64,000 bases of DNA from Cnuibacter physcomitrellae (GTDB taxonomy: Bacteria > Actinomycetota > Actinomycetes > Actinomycetales > Microbacteriaceae), in assembly GCF_014640535.1 (NCBI RefSeq), contig NZ_BMHD01000001.1, positions 1,118,214 through 1,182,213 on the forward strand, given 5' to 3'. The position numbers and the translations under genes are program-made. Positions 23,557 through 32,396 of the stretch are shown in pieces. Below the pieces are notes generated by a model. The model did no database searches. It was not told where the DNA came from and was given only the letters and a program-made list of their open reading frames with translations. Position 1 is the stretch's first letter, and each line of letters starts with the position of its first letter.

Positions 23557-24788
23557 CCCCGGCGAGCGACGTCCGCCCCACCCTCGACGCCGTCTGGCGC
23601 ATCGAGGGCGGGCGGATCGTCGCCACCCTCGCCGCAGCGTGCGGCGACCTCGCTCTCGCCGAGGACCTGGCGCAGGAGGCGTTCGTCGAGGCGCTCCGCT
23701 CCTGGCCGGACGGCGGCATGCCCGACAACCCCGGAGCCTGGCTCACCACCGTCGGGAAGCGGCGCCTCATCGACACCTGGCGTCGCCGCGAGCGTCTCGA
23801 CGAACGCCATCGGGCGATGGCGGCGGAGCTCGAGGAGCATGCGGAGGACCGATGGGAGCCGATCGACGACGACGTGCTGCGCCTGGTCTTCACGGCCTGC
23901 CATCCGGTGCTCTCGAAGGAGGCGCAGATCGCGCTCACCCTCCGTGTGGTCGCGGGCCTCAGCACGGAGGAGATCGCGCGCCTGTTCGTCGTCCCCGTCG
24001 CCACCGTGCAACAGCGGATAGTCCGGGCGAAGAAGACGCTCGGCGCCGCCGCCGTGCCGTTCGAGACGCCCGAGCCGTCCGAGTGGCGGGCACGCCTGTC
24101 GGCGGTGCTCGGCGTGGTCTACCTCGTCTACACGGAGGGCTACTCGGCGACGACCGGCGACCGGTGGATGCGCGTCGAGCTCGCCGACGAGGCGCTGCGC
24201 CTGGGGCGGATGGTCGCGGGGCTGCTCCCCCGCGAGCCCGAGGCGCACGCACTGGTGGCGCTGATGGAGCTGCAGTCGTCACGGTTCCCGGCCCGCACTG
24301 CGGCCGACGGCTCCCCCATCCTGCTCGACGACCAGGACCGCACGCGCTGGGATCGCGCTCAGATCGAGCGCGGCCGAGCGGCACTCCGGCGGGCGGATGC
24401 GCTGGGCCGCGGACGGGGCGCCTATGGCCTGCAGGCGGCGATCGCGGAGTGCCACGCGATGGCACCGTCGGCGGACGAGACCGACTGGGAGCGGATAGTG
24501 CTCCTCTACGAGGCGCTCGGCCGCCTCGCACCCAATCCCGTCGTCGACCTCAACCGGGCCGTGGCGGTCTCTCGGGCGACGGGGCCCGCATCCGCCCTGC
24601 TCATCGTCGACCGGCTCGCGGGCGACGGCGCCCTGCGCGGCTCGCACCTGCTGCCGAGCGTGCGCGGCGAGCTGCTGGCGCAGCTGGGCCGCACCGAGGA
24701 GGCGCGCTCCGAGCTCGCCACCGCGGCCACCCTCGCGCAGAACGCGCGCACCCGCGCCGTCCTCGAGGCGAAGCTCGCCGCCCTCTGA
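23553..24788 (+). CDS. ECF42-group RNA polymerase sigma factor with C-terminal TPR-like extension
   Basis: A 411-residue sigma factor. Region 2 lies at about residues 20-75 (LALAEDLAQEAFVEALRSWP, AWLTTVGKRRLIDTWRRRER). Region 4 lies at about 105-165 (LTLRVVAGLSTEEIARLFVV, ATVQQRIVRAKKTL). A conserved extension of about 240 residues follows, with helical repeats (LGVVYLVYTEGY, ALVALMELQSSR, NPVVDLNRAVAVS). This extension and the DGPF neighbour define ECF42. No anti-sigma gene is present; regulation is thought to act through the extension. It starts at a GTG overlapping the DGPF stop. Confidence 0.9.
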   Translation: MTPASDVRPTLDAVWRIEGGRIVATLAAACGDLALAEDLAQEAFVEALRSWPDGGMPDNPGAWLTTVGKRRLIDTWRRRERLDERHRAMAAELEEHAEDRWEPIDDDVLRLVFTACHPVLSKEAQIALTLRVVAGLSTEEIARLFVVPVATVQQRIVRAKKTLGAAAVPFETPEPSEWRARLSAVLGVVYLVYTEGYSATTGDRWMRVELADEALRLGRMVAGLLPREPEAHALVALMELQSSRFPARTAADGSPILLDDQDRTRWDRAQIERGRAALRRADALGRGRGAYGLQAAIAECHAMAPSADETDWERIVLLYEALGRLAPNPVVDLNRAVAVSRATGPASALLIVDRLAGDGALRGSHLLPSVRGELLAQLGRTEEARSELATAATLAQNARTRAVLEAKLAAL

Positions 24789-24815
24789 CCCGCGTCCCGC
24801 GTCTCGCGTCCGGGG

Positions 24816-24950
24816 CGAGTACCCCCAAGAAAAACGTCTCAGCGCGCGTGGAAAGCGCTCCTTCCGGGTGTGCTCGAAAAGATCGCGATCGAGTACACCC
24901 AGAAGGAGCGGTTGCACGGCGCGTGGAAACGTTTTTCCTGGGGGCACTCG
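24816..24950. repeat. Nested double palindrome, CCCCCAG family, copy 2
   Basis: The outer arms CGAGTACCCCCAAGAAAAAC and GTTTTTCCTGGGGGCACTCG enclose inner arms AAGCGCTCCTTCCGGGTGTG and TACACCCAGAAGGAGCGGTT, centred on GATCGCGATC. The two halves are also similar to each other (CACCCAGAAGGAGCG core). The element lies between the convergent ECF42 gene and the oxidoreductase gene. It probably acts as a bidirectional terminator and could extrude a large cruciform. Confidence 0.8.
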
Positions 24951-24996
24951 AGGAGCGCGCGGCCGCGGGGGCGCCACGCGGGGGCGCGGGCGCGGG

Positions 24997-25968
24997 CTAC
25001 AGGGCGAGGAGGGTGCGGTTCACCGCGGCGGCGGTGCGGGCGCCGGCGCCGGCGGCGACGATGAGCTGCTGTGGGCCGGGCGGGGTGATGTCGCCCGCCG
25101 CCCAGACGCCCGCAACGCTCGTGCGGCCGACACCGTCGACCTGGACGAAGCCGTCGGCGTCGCGGGCGAGGCCGAGCGCCTCGGCGAACTCGAGCGGCGC
25201 CGACCAGTGCGGGCGGACGAACCCGCCGGTGCGAGGCACGACGGTCCCGTCGGCGAGCACGACGCCCGTCATGCCCGAGCGGTCGCCGGCGACGTCGGAC
25301 ACGGCGGCACGCTCGACACGCACCCCGCGATCCAGGAGGTCGGCCTCCTCGTCGCTCGTCACGGCATCCGACCCGAGGGTGAAGACGACGAGGTCGTCGG
25401 TGACCTGTGAGATGAGGACCGCACGCTCGTGGAGGTCGGCGGTGTCGCCGAGGAGCGCGAGCGGGGCCGCGCTCTTGTCGAACGCGTCGCACTCGATGCA
25501 GCTGTGCAGGGCGGTGCCGTAGAAGGCTCGGATGCTGGGCAGGCCCGGGAGCGTCTCGGCGAGCCCGCTGGCGAGCAGGACGACGCGGGCGCGCACCGAC
25601 CGGTCGGCGGACCCGCGCACGCCGCGGGCCGAGATCGCGAACCAGCCGTCGTCGTCGCGAGGTGCGATCGACGACACCAGACCCTGGTGGAACTCGGCCG
25701 TCGGGTACCCCGAGAACTCCTCCCGGCCGAGCCCACGCAGCTCGAGCGGGGAGACGCCGTCGCGGGTGAGGAAGCCGTGCGAGACGAGCGTCGCGGAGTG
25801 CCGGGGCCGGTTGCTGTCGAGGATGAGGACGCGCCGGCGCTGGCGCACCAGGTTGAGCCCGGCGGAGAGCCCGGCGGGACCGCCGCCGATGATCACGACC
25901 TCGTAGTCGTCGCCCGCGAACCCGGGGACGGACACGGCGCCGGGATCGACGTTCGTGACGGTGCTCAT
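24997..25968 (-). CDS. NAD(P)/FAD-dependent oxidoreductase, thioredoxin-reductase-like
   Basis: A 323-residue flavoprotein. The FAD-binding [10 protein letters not shown] is at residues 28-37. A redox-active CxxC pair is present at Cys157-Cys160 ([10 protein letters not shown]), in the position of the CATC motif of thioredoxin reductases. The C-terminal FAD motif is [20 protein letters not shown]. The NADPH motif is degenerate ([10 protein letters not shown] in place of GxGxxA), so the electron donor may differ or come from a ferredoxin/thiol. The ATG overlaps the gltX stop by 4 nt (ATGA), which is unusual company for a reductase. Confidence 0.85.
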   Translation of the reverse strand: MSTVTNVDPGAVSVPGFAGDDYEVVIIGGGPAGLSAGLNLVRQRRRVLILDSNRPRHSATLVSHGFLTRDGVSPLELRGLGREEFSGYPTAEFHQGLVSSIAPRDDDGWFAISARGVRGSADRSVRARVVLLASGLAETLPGLPSIRAFYGTALHSCIECDAFDKSAAPLALLGDTADLHERAVLISQVTDDLVVFTLGSDAVTSDEEADLLDRGVRVERAAVSDVAGDRSGMTGVVLADGTVVPRTGGFVRPHWSAPLEFAEALGLARDADGFVQVDGVGRTSVAGVWAAGDITPPGPQQLIVAAGAGARTAAAVNRTLLAL

Positions 25969-27485
25969 GCCTGCGTGCGCTCCCCGGCGAGGCGGACCAG
26001 ACGGGCGACCGTCTCGGACCTGCCGAGGATCTGCATCGACTCGAACAGCGGCGGCGACACCCGGCGTCCCGAGAGCGCGACGCGGAGCGGTCCGTACGCC
26101 ACGCGCGGCTTGAGCCCCAGTCCCTCGATCAGCGCAGCCGCCAGCGTCTCCTGGATGCGCTCGTGCTGCCACTCCGACTCGGGCACCACCTCGAGCGCCT
26201 CGATCGCCGCGGCCAGCACCAGACCGGCGTTCTCCGGCAGCGACGCCACCGCGGACTCGTCGTACTCGAGCTCGGCGGCGGAGCGGAAGAACGAGCCCAG
26301 CAGAGCCGGAGCCTCCCCCAGCAGCGCCATCCTGGTCTGCACCAGCGGAGCCAGCTGGGCCAGGACGGCACGCTGCTCGCTCGGCACCTCCTCGCCGAGG
26401 ATGCCCGCATCCTGCAGGTAGGGGATGAGACGCTCGGCGAAGTCGCCGACGTCGAGCAGGCGGATGTGGTCGCCGTTGATCGCCTCGGCCTTGGCCAGGT
26501 CGAAGCGTGCCGGGTTGGGCAGCACGTCCTCGACGTCGAACGCGGCCACCATCTCGTCGATGGAGAACACGTCGCGGTCGGCGGCGATCGACCAGCCGAG
26601 CAGGGCCAGGTAGTTGATGAGCCCCTCGGGGATGAACCCGCGGTCGCGGTGGTGGAACAGGTTCGACTCGGGGTCGCGCTTGGAGAGCTTCTTGTTGCCC
26701 TCCCCCATCACGTACGGGAGGTGGCCGAAGCGCGGCACGAACGTCGTCACGCCGATGTCGATCAGGGCGCGGTAGAGCGCGATCTGACGGGGCGTCGAGG
26801 ACAGGATGTCCTCGCCCCGCAGGACGTGGGTGATCCCCATGAGCGCGTCGTCGACCGGGTTCACGAGCGTGTAGAGCGGATGGCCGTTCGGCCGGACGAC
26901 GACGAAGTCGGAGAAGGACCCGGCGGGGAAGGTGATCTCGCCGCGCACGAGGTCGGTGAACGAGAGGTCCTCGTCCGGCACCCGGAGTCGGAGCGCGGGC
27001 TCGCGGCCCTCGGCGCGGAACGCCGCCCGCTCCTCGTCGGTGAGGTGGCGGTCGTGGTTGTCGTACCCGAGCTGCTTCGGCCGGCCGGCGGCCTCGTTGC
27101 GGGCGTCGATCTCCTCGGCGGTCGAGTAGCTCTCGTACACGTGCCCGGAGGCCTTGAGCCGCTCGATCACGTCGGTGTAGATGCCGTAGCGCTCCGACTG
27201 CCGGTAGGGGCCGTGCGGTCCGCCGACGTTCACACCCTCGTCCCAGTCCAGCCCCAGCCAGGTGAGCGCGTCGATGATCTGGTCGAAGCTCTCCTGCGAG
27301 TCGCGGGCGGCGTCGGTGTCCTCGATCCGGAAGACGAACGTGCCGCCGGTGTGGCGGGCGTACGCCCAGTTGAAGAGCGCCGTGCGCACCAGGCCGACGT
27401 GCGGCGTGCCGGTGGGGCTCGGGCAGAAGCGGACACGGACGTCGCTGCCGGTGGCAGTCGACCAGGGATGGATGTCGGTGCTCAT
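25965..27485 (-). CDS. gltX: Glutamyl-tRNA synthetase
   Basis: A 506-residue class I aminoacyl-tRNA synthetase that attaches glutamate to tRNA-Glu in the cytosol. The HIGH motif is HVGL (residues 29-32, in [18 protein letters not shown]). The KMSKS motif is KKLSKRD at about residue 265. The Glu-binding FRIEDTD follows the HIGH region and the C-terminal anticodon-binding domain is complete. The length is normal. A TAGAAT box lies 9 nt upstream of the ATG. The reductase gene is translationally coupled downstream. Confidence 0.97.
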   Translation of the reverse strand: MSTDIHPWSTATGSDVRVRFCPSPTGTPHVGLVRTALFNWAYARHTGGTFVFRIEDTDAARDSQESFDQIIDALTWLGLDWDEGVNVGGPHGPYRQSERYGIYTDVIERLKASGHVYESYSTAEEIDARNEAAGRPKQLGYDNHDRHLTDEERAAFRAEGREPALRLRVPDEDLSFTDLVRGEITFPAGSFSDFVVVRPNGHPLYTLVNPVDDALMGITHVLRGEDILSSTPRQIALYRALIDIGVTTFVPRFGHLPYVMGEGNKKLSKRDPESNLFHHRDRGFIPEGLINYLALLGWSIAADRDVFSIDEMVAAFDVEDVLPNPARFDLAKAEAINGDHIRLLDVGDFAERLIPYLQDAGILGEEVPSEQRAVLAQLAPLVQTRMALLGEAPALLGSFFRSAAELEYDESAVASLPENAGLVLAAAIEALEVVPESEWQHERIQETLAAALIEGLGLKPRVAYGPLRVALSGRRVSPPLFESMQILGRSETVARLVRLAGERTQA

Positions 27486-27494
27486 GTCGACTCG

Positions 27495-27500
27495 ATTCTA
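27495..27500 (-). promoter_or_regulatory. -10 box (TAGAAT) of gltX
   Basis: On the reverse strand TAGAAT precedes the gltX ATG by 9 nt. The transcript would therefore have almost no leader. Confidence 0.55.
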
Positions 27501-27577
27501 CGGGCCCCTCATTCGGCGAGCCATGCTCAGCCGCACGGCCCTGTGCGAGCCGGGCCGGTCGGACCAGGCTGGATCCC

Positions 27578-28396
27578 ATGGGAAGCGCATCGGGAACGGC
27601 CAAGTCCGCGGCACGCACAGCCGAGGGCAACCCCGTCCTCAGGATCCTGGCCCGCACGGGCTACGCCGTGAACGGCCTGCTCCACATCCTCATCGGGATC
27701 ATCGCGATCGCGGTCGCGGTCGGAGCCGGTGGGTCGCAGGAGGCCGACCAGTCCGGAGCGCTCAAGCAGCTCTCGTCGAATCCGATCGGATACGCCGTGG
27801 TCTGGATCGTCGTGGTCGGCCTCTTCGCGCTCGGCCTGTGGCAGATCATCTCGGGGTTCCTCGTGCACGAGGAGGACTCCAAGAAGCGCTGGGCGAAGCG
27901 CATCGGCGAATGGGCGAAGGCGGCCGTCTACCTCGTGATCGGCGGGACCGCCCTGTCGGTGGCGCTCGGATCCGACTCGAGCTCGTCCGAGTCCACCTCG
28001 TCGATGAGCGCGACCCTGCTGGCGTCGCCTGGCGGCGTCTTCCTCGTCGTCGCGATCGGGATCGGCGTGTTCGCCGCCGGCGTCTCGTTCGTGGTCATCG
28101 GCGTCCGGCGGAGCTTCACGAAGAAGCTGGTGGTGCCCCCGAAGCCCGCCGGGTCGGCCGTCGTCACCCTGGGCGTCGTGGGATACGTCGCGAAGGGCAT
28201 CGCCCTCGCCGTCGTCGGGGTGCTCTTCGTGGTCGCCGCGTTCACCCACGACGCGCAGCAGGCGTCGGGCCTCGACGGCGCGCTGAAGGCCCTTGCTGCA
28301 CTCCCCTTCGGGGTCGTGGTGCTGTCGGCCGTCGGCGTGGGACTCATCGCGTACGGCATCTTCCTCGGTGCTCGTGCCCGGTGGGCGCGCCTGTGA
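27578..28396 (+). CDS. DUF1206 family membrane protein
   Basis: A 272-residue protein made of three similar two-helix units, giving six membrane segments. Each unit has the family pattern ARTGYAVNGLLHILIGIIAI, with later copies AKAAVYLVIGGTALSVALG and GVVGYVAKGIALAVVGVLF. This is the internal repeat typical of DUF1206. A basic N-terminus faces the cytosol. Function is unknown. It is divergent from gltX. CAGGCT lies 7 nt upstream of the ATG as a likely -10. Confidence 0.87.
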   Translation: MGSASGTAKSAARTAEGNPVLRILARTGYAVNGLLHILIGIIAIAVAVGAGGSQEADQSGALKQLSSNPIGYAVVWIVVVGLFALGLWQIISGFLVHEEDSKKRWAKRIGEWAKAAVYLVIGGTALSVALGSDSSSSESTSSMSATLLASPGGVFLVVAIGIGVFAAGVSFVVIGVRRSFTKKLVVPPKPAGSAVVTLGVVGYVAKGIALAVVGVLFVVAAFTHDAQQASGLDGALKALAALPFGVVVLSAVGVGLIAYGIFLGARARWARL

Positions 28397-28426
28397 CCAG
28401 ACGGCCCACCGGGCCTCCGCCGCGGC

Positions 28427-30004
28427 TCAGGCGTTGCGCATCCGCTTGAGCTGGGCGAGGAGCGTCGGACCGGTGCGGTCGAGCAGACGGCCGCCCACGC
28501 GGATGCCGATGATGAGCGCCACCACGCCGATGACGAGGGCCACGATCAGCGCGATCCAGCCGAACAGCGGACCGATCACGAGGTCGAGCACCGTCAGCAC
28601 GATCGCGGGCGACAGCACGAGGAGCACGATGCCCCAGACCGCGAACGTCTGCAGGCCCTGGGTGAACCCGGCCCCCGGCGTCGACTTGAACGGGTTGTCG
28701 CCCGCCTGCTTCACCGGCATGACGAAGCGGGCGCTCGAGACGCTCGCCGCCCCGTAGCCCGTCGCGAGGGCGCCGAAGGCGAGCCCGAGCATCGCGGGCA
28801 GACGGGTCCACTCCCCGGTCAGCCCCACGCCGATCAGCGTGGCGATGAGCGTGAGCGGGACGGCGATCACCGCGGCGGCGGCGACCCTCCCGAGACGGTC
28901 GTCGCGGCCGCGGACCCCGTCGATGAGGTGCGTGGCGAAGGCGGTGCCGTCGTACGAGATGTCGGTCACGAGCACCATCGCGAGGAAGAACCCGACGATC
29001 GGTCCACCCCACATCAGGAACGGCGCTCCGTCGTTGATGGTCGAGTAGAACCAGAGGATCACGAGCATCAGGGGCGCCGAGATCAGCTGCTGGCCGTAGC
29101 GCGGGTCTCGCCGCCAGTACGTGAGGCTCCTGGCCATGACCGCGCCCGCCGGCGTCTGCGGAACCCACGCGAAGGCTCCGATCTTGCCCCGGGCCACACG
29201 CTTGATCTCCGCCGACGGCGGGGTCACGAGCGCCGTCGCGAGCGCTCGCCGCCACAGCACGAACAGCAGCACGACCGTGGCCAGGGCGATCAGCAGACGG
29301 AGCACGGCGCCGACCCAGTCCCCGCCCGCGATCGCGGCCGGCACGGCCCACGAGGCGCCGAGCGGGGTCCATCCGAGGCCGTTCGCGAGTCCCGGAAGGG
29401 TGTCGACGAAGGTGCCCGATCCCTGCGTGAAGAAGATGATCGCGGGGTAGATGAGGATGACCGCGAACAGGATGATCACGCTGCTCAGCTCCCGGTAGCG
29501 ACGGCTCGACTGCAGGCTCGCGGAGAGCGCGGCGACCGTGCGGGAGGCGACGACCGCGATGAGCACGCCGAGCACGGCGCAGGGCACCGCGGCGATCGCG
29601 GCGGCCGGGACGCGGATCCACGCCGCGACCGTGCCCAGGCCCGCGACCAGGCTCACCAGCGCCGGGATGCCCAGCATGCCCGCGACCGTGATGCCGACGA
29701 GCAGCGTCCGCAACGGGATCGGGAACTGCGCCAGGCGTGCCGGCTCGAGCGTCTGGTCGACTCCCCCGATGAGGAGCGGGCCGACGACCCAGCCGAGCGT
29801 GAGGAGCGACCCGCCGAGCACGACGGCGACGCCGATCCATCGGGGGTCACCGGCCTGACCGGCGACGATCAGGGCCAGGAGCAGACCGCCCAGCATGCCG
29901 AGCGCGTACAGCCCGCCGAGGATGGTGGCGACCAGCTGCCACGTGCTCCTCTTGAGGTTGTTGCCCAGGATGCGGAAGCGCAGCCTTACGAGTGTCGCAA
30001 CCAT
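28427..30004 (-). CDS. ABC exporter permease subunit
   Basis: A 525-residue polytopic membrane protein with about 12 hydrophobic segments. The start MVATLVRLRFRILGNNLKRS is a basic amphipathic N-terminus common to ABC-2-like permeases. It overlaps the ATPase gene by 19 nt and so is translated together with it. Together they form a two-gene exporter of unassigned substrate. The C-terminus (RVGGRLLDRTGPTLLAQLKR) is cytosolic. It is convergent with the DUF1206 gene at a 30-bp spacing. Confidence 0.82.
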   Translation of the reverse strand: MVATLVRLRFRILGNNLKRSTWQLVATILGGLYALGMLGGLLLALIVAGQAGDPRWIGVAVVLGGSLLTLGWVVGPLLIGGVDQTLEPARLAQFPIPLRTLLVGITVAGMLGIPALVSLVAGLGTVAAWIRVPAAAIAAVPCAVLGVLIAVVASRTVAALSASLQSSRRYRELSSVIILFAVILIYPAIIFFTQGSGTFVDTLPGLANGLGWTPLGASWAVPAAIAGGDWVGAVLRLLIALATVVLLFVLWRRALATALVTPPSAEIKRVARGKIGAFAWVPQTPAGAVMARSLTYWRRDPRYGQQLISAPLMLVILWFYSTINDGAPFLMWGGPIVGFFLAMVLVTDISYDGTAFATHLIDGVRGRDDRLGRVAAAAVIAVPLTLIATLIGVGLTGEWTRLPAMLGLAFGALATGYGAASVSSARFVMPVKQAGDNPFKSTPGAGFTQGLQTFAVWGIVLLVLSPAIVLTVLDLVIGPLFGWIALIVALVIGVVALIIGIRVGGRLLDRTGPTLLAQLKRMRNA

Positions 30005-30825
30005 TCCGGGCCCTCCGCGTGGTGACGGCCGCCGACGAGCTCGACGAACCTGTCCTCGAGCGACGACGTGCCGCGCACCTCGTCCACGGTCCCGGCCGCG
30101 AGCACACGGCCGTTCGAGACCACGGCGACGTGGTCGCACATCCGCTGCACGAGGTCCATGACGTGGCTCGAGACGATGACCGTGCCGCCGTCGCGGACGT
30201 ACGAGGTGAGGATGTCGCGGATGTTCGCCGCCGACACCGGGTCGACCGACTCGAACGGCTCGTCGAGCACGAGGATGCGCGGGGCGTGCACGAGGGCACA
30301 GGCCAGCGCGATCTTCTTCGTCATGCCGGCCGAGTAGTCGACGACGACGGTGCCTGCCGCGCTCTCGAGGTCGAGCAGCCGCAGCAGGTCGGCCGCGCGG
30401 GCGGCGACGGTGTCCCGATCGAGCCCGAACAGCATGCCGTTGTAGGTGATGAGCTGCTCGCCGGTGAGACGGTCGAACAGCTTGACGCCGTCGGCGAGGT
30501 TGCCGAGCAGCGCCTTGGCCTTGAGCGGTTCGGCCCACATGTCGACGCCGTGGATGAGCGCGCGGCCCGCGTCGGGACGGAGGAGCCCGGTCGCCATGGA
30601 GAGCGTGGTCGTCTTCCCCGCGCCGTTCGGGCCGACGAGGCCGTAGAACGAGCCGGTCGGCACGGTGAGGCTGAGGTCGTCGACGGCGACCTTCTCACCG
30701 AATCGCTTCGAGAGGCCGGTGAGCTCGATCGCCGGCAGCGAGGTGTCGGCCGGAGTCGGTGACGGGAGGCCGGTCACCGGTGCCGGTGTCGGGATGCCCG
30801 TCGCGGGCTGGGATGGATCGGTCAC
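29986..30825 (-). CDS. ABC transporter ATP-binding protein
   Basis: A 279-residue ATPase. About 30 Pro/Thr-rich residues precede the domain. Walker A is GPNGAGKT (65-72), the signature is YSAGM (164-168, a variant of LSGGQ common in ABC-2 exporters), and Walker B is ILVLDEP (184-190). The following SSHVMDLVQRM contains the H-loop. It is the partner of the overlapping permease. CcmA/YhbG-type drug, lipid or antibiotic export is the usual role of this class, but the cargo is unknown. Confidence 0.92.
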   Translation of the reverse strand: MTDPSQPATGIPTPAPVTGLPSPTPADTSLPAIELTGLSKRFGEKVAVDDLSLTVPTGSFYGLVGPNGAGKTTTLSMATGLLRPDAGRALIHGVDMWAEPLKAKALLGNLADGVKLFDRLTGEQLITYNGMLFGLDRDTVAARAADLLRLLDLESAAGTVVVDYSAGMTKKIALACALVHAPRILVLDEPFESVDPVSAANIRDILTSYVRDGGTVIVSSHVMDLVQRMCDHVAVVSNGRVLAAGTVDEVRGTSSLEDRFVELVGGRHHAEGPEWLRHS

Positions 30826-30916
30826 GCGTGTCCCCTCATTCGTGCCCGGCCTCGTCCGGCCGGTCTCTCAACCCAATCGGCTCGCGCCGCGCAGGGCAAC
30901 CCGACTCGCCGCCGGG

Positions 30917-32227
30917 TCAGGACGCGACGGCCTCGACGGCCACGGCCTCGTCCTCGCGCCGCACCACGCGGACCTGCGCGATGCGACGCCGCTCGATCTG
31001 CACCACCTCGAGCGTGGCGCCGGGCACCTCGACCGTGTCGCCGACGGCGGCGAGGCGGCCGAGCCGCTCGGTCACGAAGCCGGCGACGGTCTCGGAGGAT
31101 CCGCGCTCCAGCGCGATGCCGGTGGCCTCCTCGAAGTCGGTCAGGTTGAGCCGACCGTCGACAAGGCCGTCGACGACGGCGATCCCGCCCGAGGTCGACT
31201 CCGTGTCGTACTCGTCGAAGATCTCGCCGACGACCTCCTCGATCAGGTCCTCGAGGGTGACGATGCCGTCGGTGCCGCCGTACTCGTCGATCACGACGGC
31301 GATCTGGTCCCCCTTCGCCCGCATCCCGGTGAGCGTCGCGAGGACGGTGGCGGTGGACGGCACGTACGCGATCGGCCGGGTCAGGGACGAGAGAGGCCGC
31401 GCGGGGTCGTCGTGGACGGCGTCGTAGAGGTCGCGGACATGAACGAACCCGACGATGTCGTCGATGGAGGCGTCTCGGACGGGGTATCGCGAGTAGGGCT
31501 GGTCGGCGACCGCCTGGACGGCGTCGCCGACGAGGCCGGACGCGTCGAGCGCGACCACCTCGGGCCGCGGGCGCATCACCTCGCTGACCTGCCGCCCCCG
31601 GAGCGAGAGCACGTCGTCGAGGATGCGCCGCTCGTCCTCCGGGAGCCCCTCATGGCTCGACACGATGTCGCGGAGCTCCTCCTCGGTCATCTCGTCGCCC
31701 GTCTTGTGCGGGTCGCCGCCCAGCAGGCGCACGAGCGCGTTGGTCGAGATCGAGAGCAACCAGATGACGGGGCGCATGAGCGTGGCGAACCCGCTCAGCA
31801 CGGGGGCCACGGCGTAGGAGAACTGGGCGTTGCGCTGGATGGCGAGCCGCTTCGGGACCAGCTCGCCGAGCACCAGCGAGAGGTAGGCGATCACGAGCGT
31901 CAGCGCGATCGTCGCGATCGTCGACGCGGCCGACTCCGGCAGCCCCCATCCGACGAGGAGAGGCGCGACCGAGGGCGCGATCGACGACGCCCCGTATGCG
32001 GCCGAGGCGAAGCCCGCGACCGTCACGCCGATCTGCACGGCAGAGAGGAAGCGGTTGGGGTTGCGGGCGAGCTCGGCGACCTTGCCGCCGCGCCGACCGC
32101 GCTGGGCGATGGCCGAGATCTGGCTCTCGCGGAGGGTGACGAGGGCCATCTCCGTGGCGGCGAAGACACCGCCGATGAGGACGAACACCACCACCAGGAC
32201 GATGTTCAGGAGGAGGTCGCCGTTCAC
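30917..32227 (-). CDS. Hemolysin/CNNM family protein (DUF21-CBS-CorC)
   Basis: A 436-residue membrane protein. The DUF21/CNNM membrane domain takes up about residues 1-190 (start LLLNIVLVVVFVLIGGVFAA, then VLGELVPKRLAIQRN). A tandem CBS pair lies at about 205-330 (VMRPRPEVVALDA, AVVIDEYGGTDGIVTLEDLI). A C-terminal CorC/HlyC domain follows (FDEYDTESTS, ALERGSSETVAGFVTERLGR). Members are proposed Mg2+/Co2+ exporters. The length is normal. It is preceded by a GC-rich hairpin. Confidence 0.92.
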   Translation of the reverse strand: MNGDLLLNIVLVVVFVLIGGVFAATEMALVTLRESQISAIAQRGRRGGKVAELARNPNRFLSAVQIGVTVAGFASAAYGASSIAPSVAPLLVGWGLPESAASTIATIALTLVIAYLSLVLGELVPKRLAIQRNAQFSYAVAPVLSGFATLMRPVIWLLSISTNALVRLLGGDPHKTGDEMTEEELRDIVSSHEGLPEDERRILDDVLSLRGRQVSEVMRPRPEVVALDASGLVGDAVQAVADQPYSRYPVRDASIDDIVGFVHVRDLYDAVHDDPARPLSSLTRPIAYVPSTATVLATLTGMRAKGDQIAVVIDEYGGTDGIVTLEDLIEEVVGEIFDEYDTESTSGGIAVVDGLVDGRLNLTDFEEATGIALERGSSETVAGFVTERLGRLAAVGDTVEVPGATLEVVQIERRRIAQVRVVRREDEAVAVEAVAS

Positions 32228-32251
32228 CGGCGGCCCTCTGCGGTTCGGGAT

Positions 32252-32273
32252 GCGCCCGGGGTCACCCGGGCGC
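32252..32273. repeat. GC hairpin upstream of the hemolysin-family gene
   Basis: GCGCCCGGG and CCCGGGCGC form a perfect 9-bp stem with a 4-nt loop (GTCA), 25 nt before the ATG of the CNNM gene. It lies between that gene and the diacylglycerol-kinase gene on the same strand. It could attenuate, terminate or block a ribosome-binding site; none is distinguished. Confidence 0.6.
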
Positions 32274-32396
32274 TGGGACTATGGCAGTCGGACGTGGGTT
32301 CGGCTGTGCGCGTCATGCTCATCGAGGGTAGCCGGGCTCCATTTGAGTCGGCTGAGGGTGCCGGCCCGGGTGACCGCGGGGTCGCGGTGCGCCGGA

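Noticed and set aside
24997-27657. An 886-codon open frame that appears to fuse gltX and the reductase
   Set aside because: The first half is antisense-type shadow in another frame over gltX; the real reductase starts at 25968 with its own ATG.
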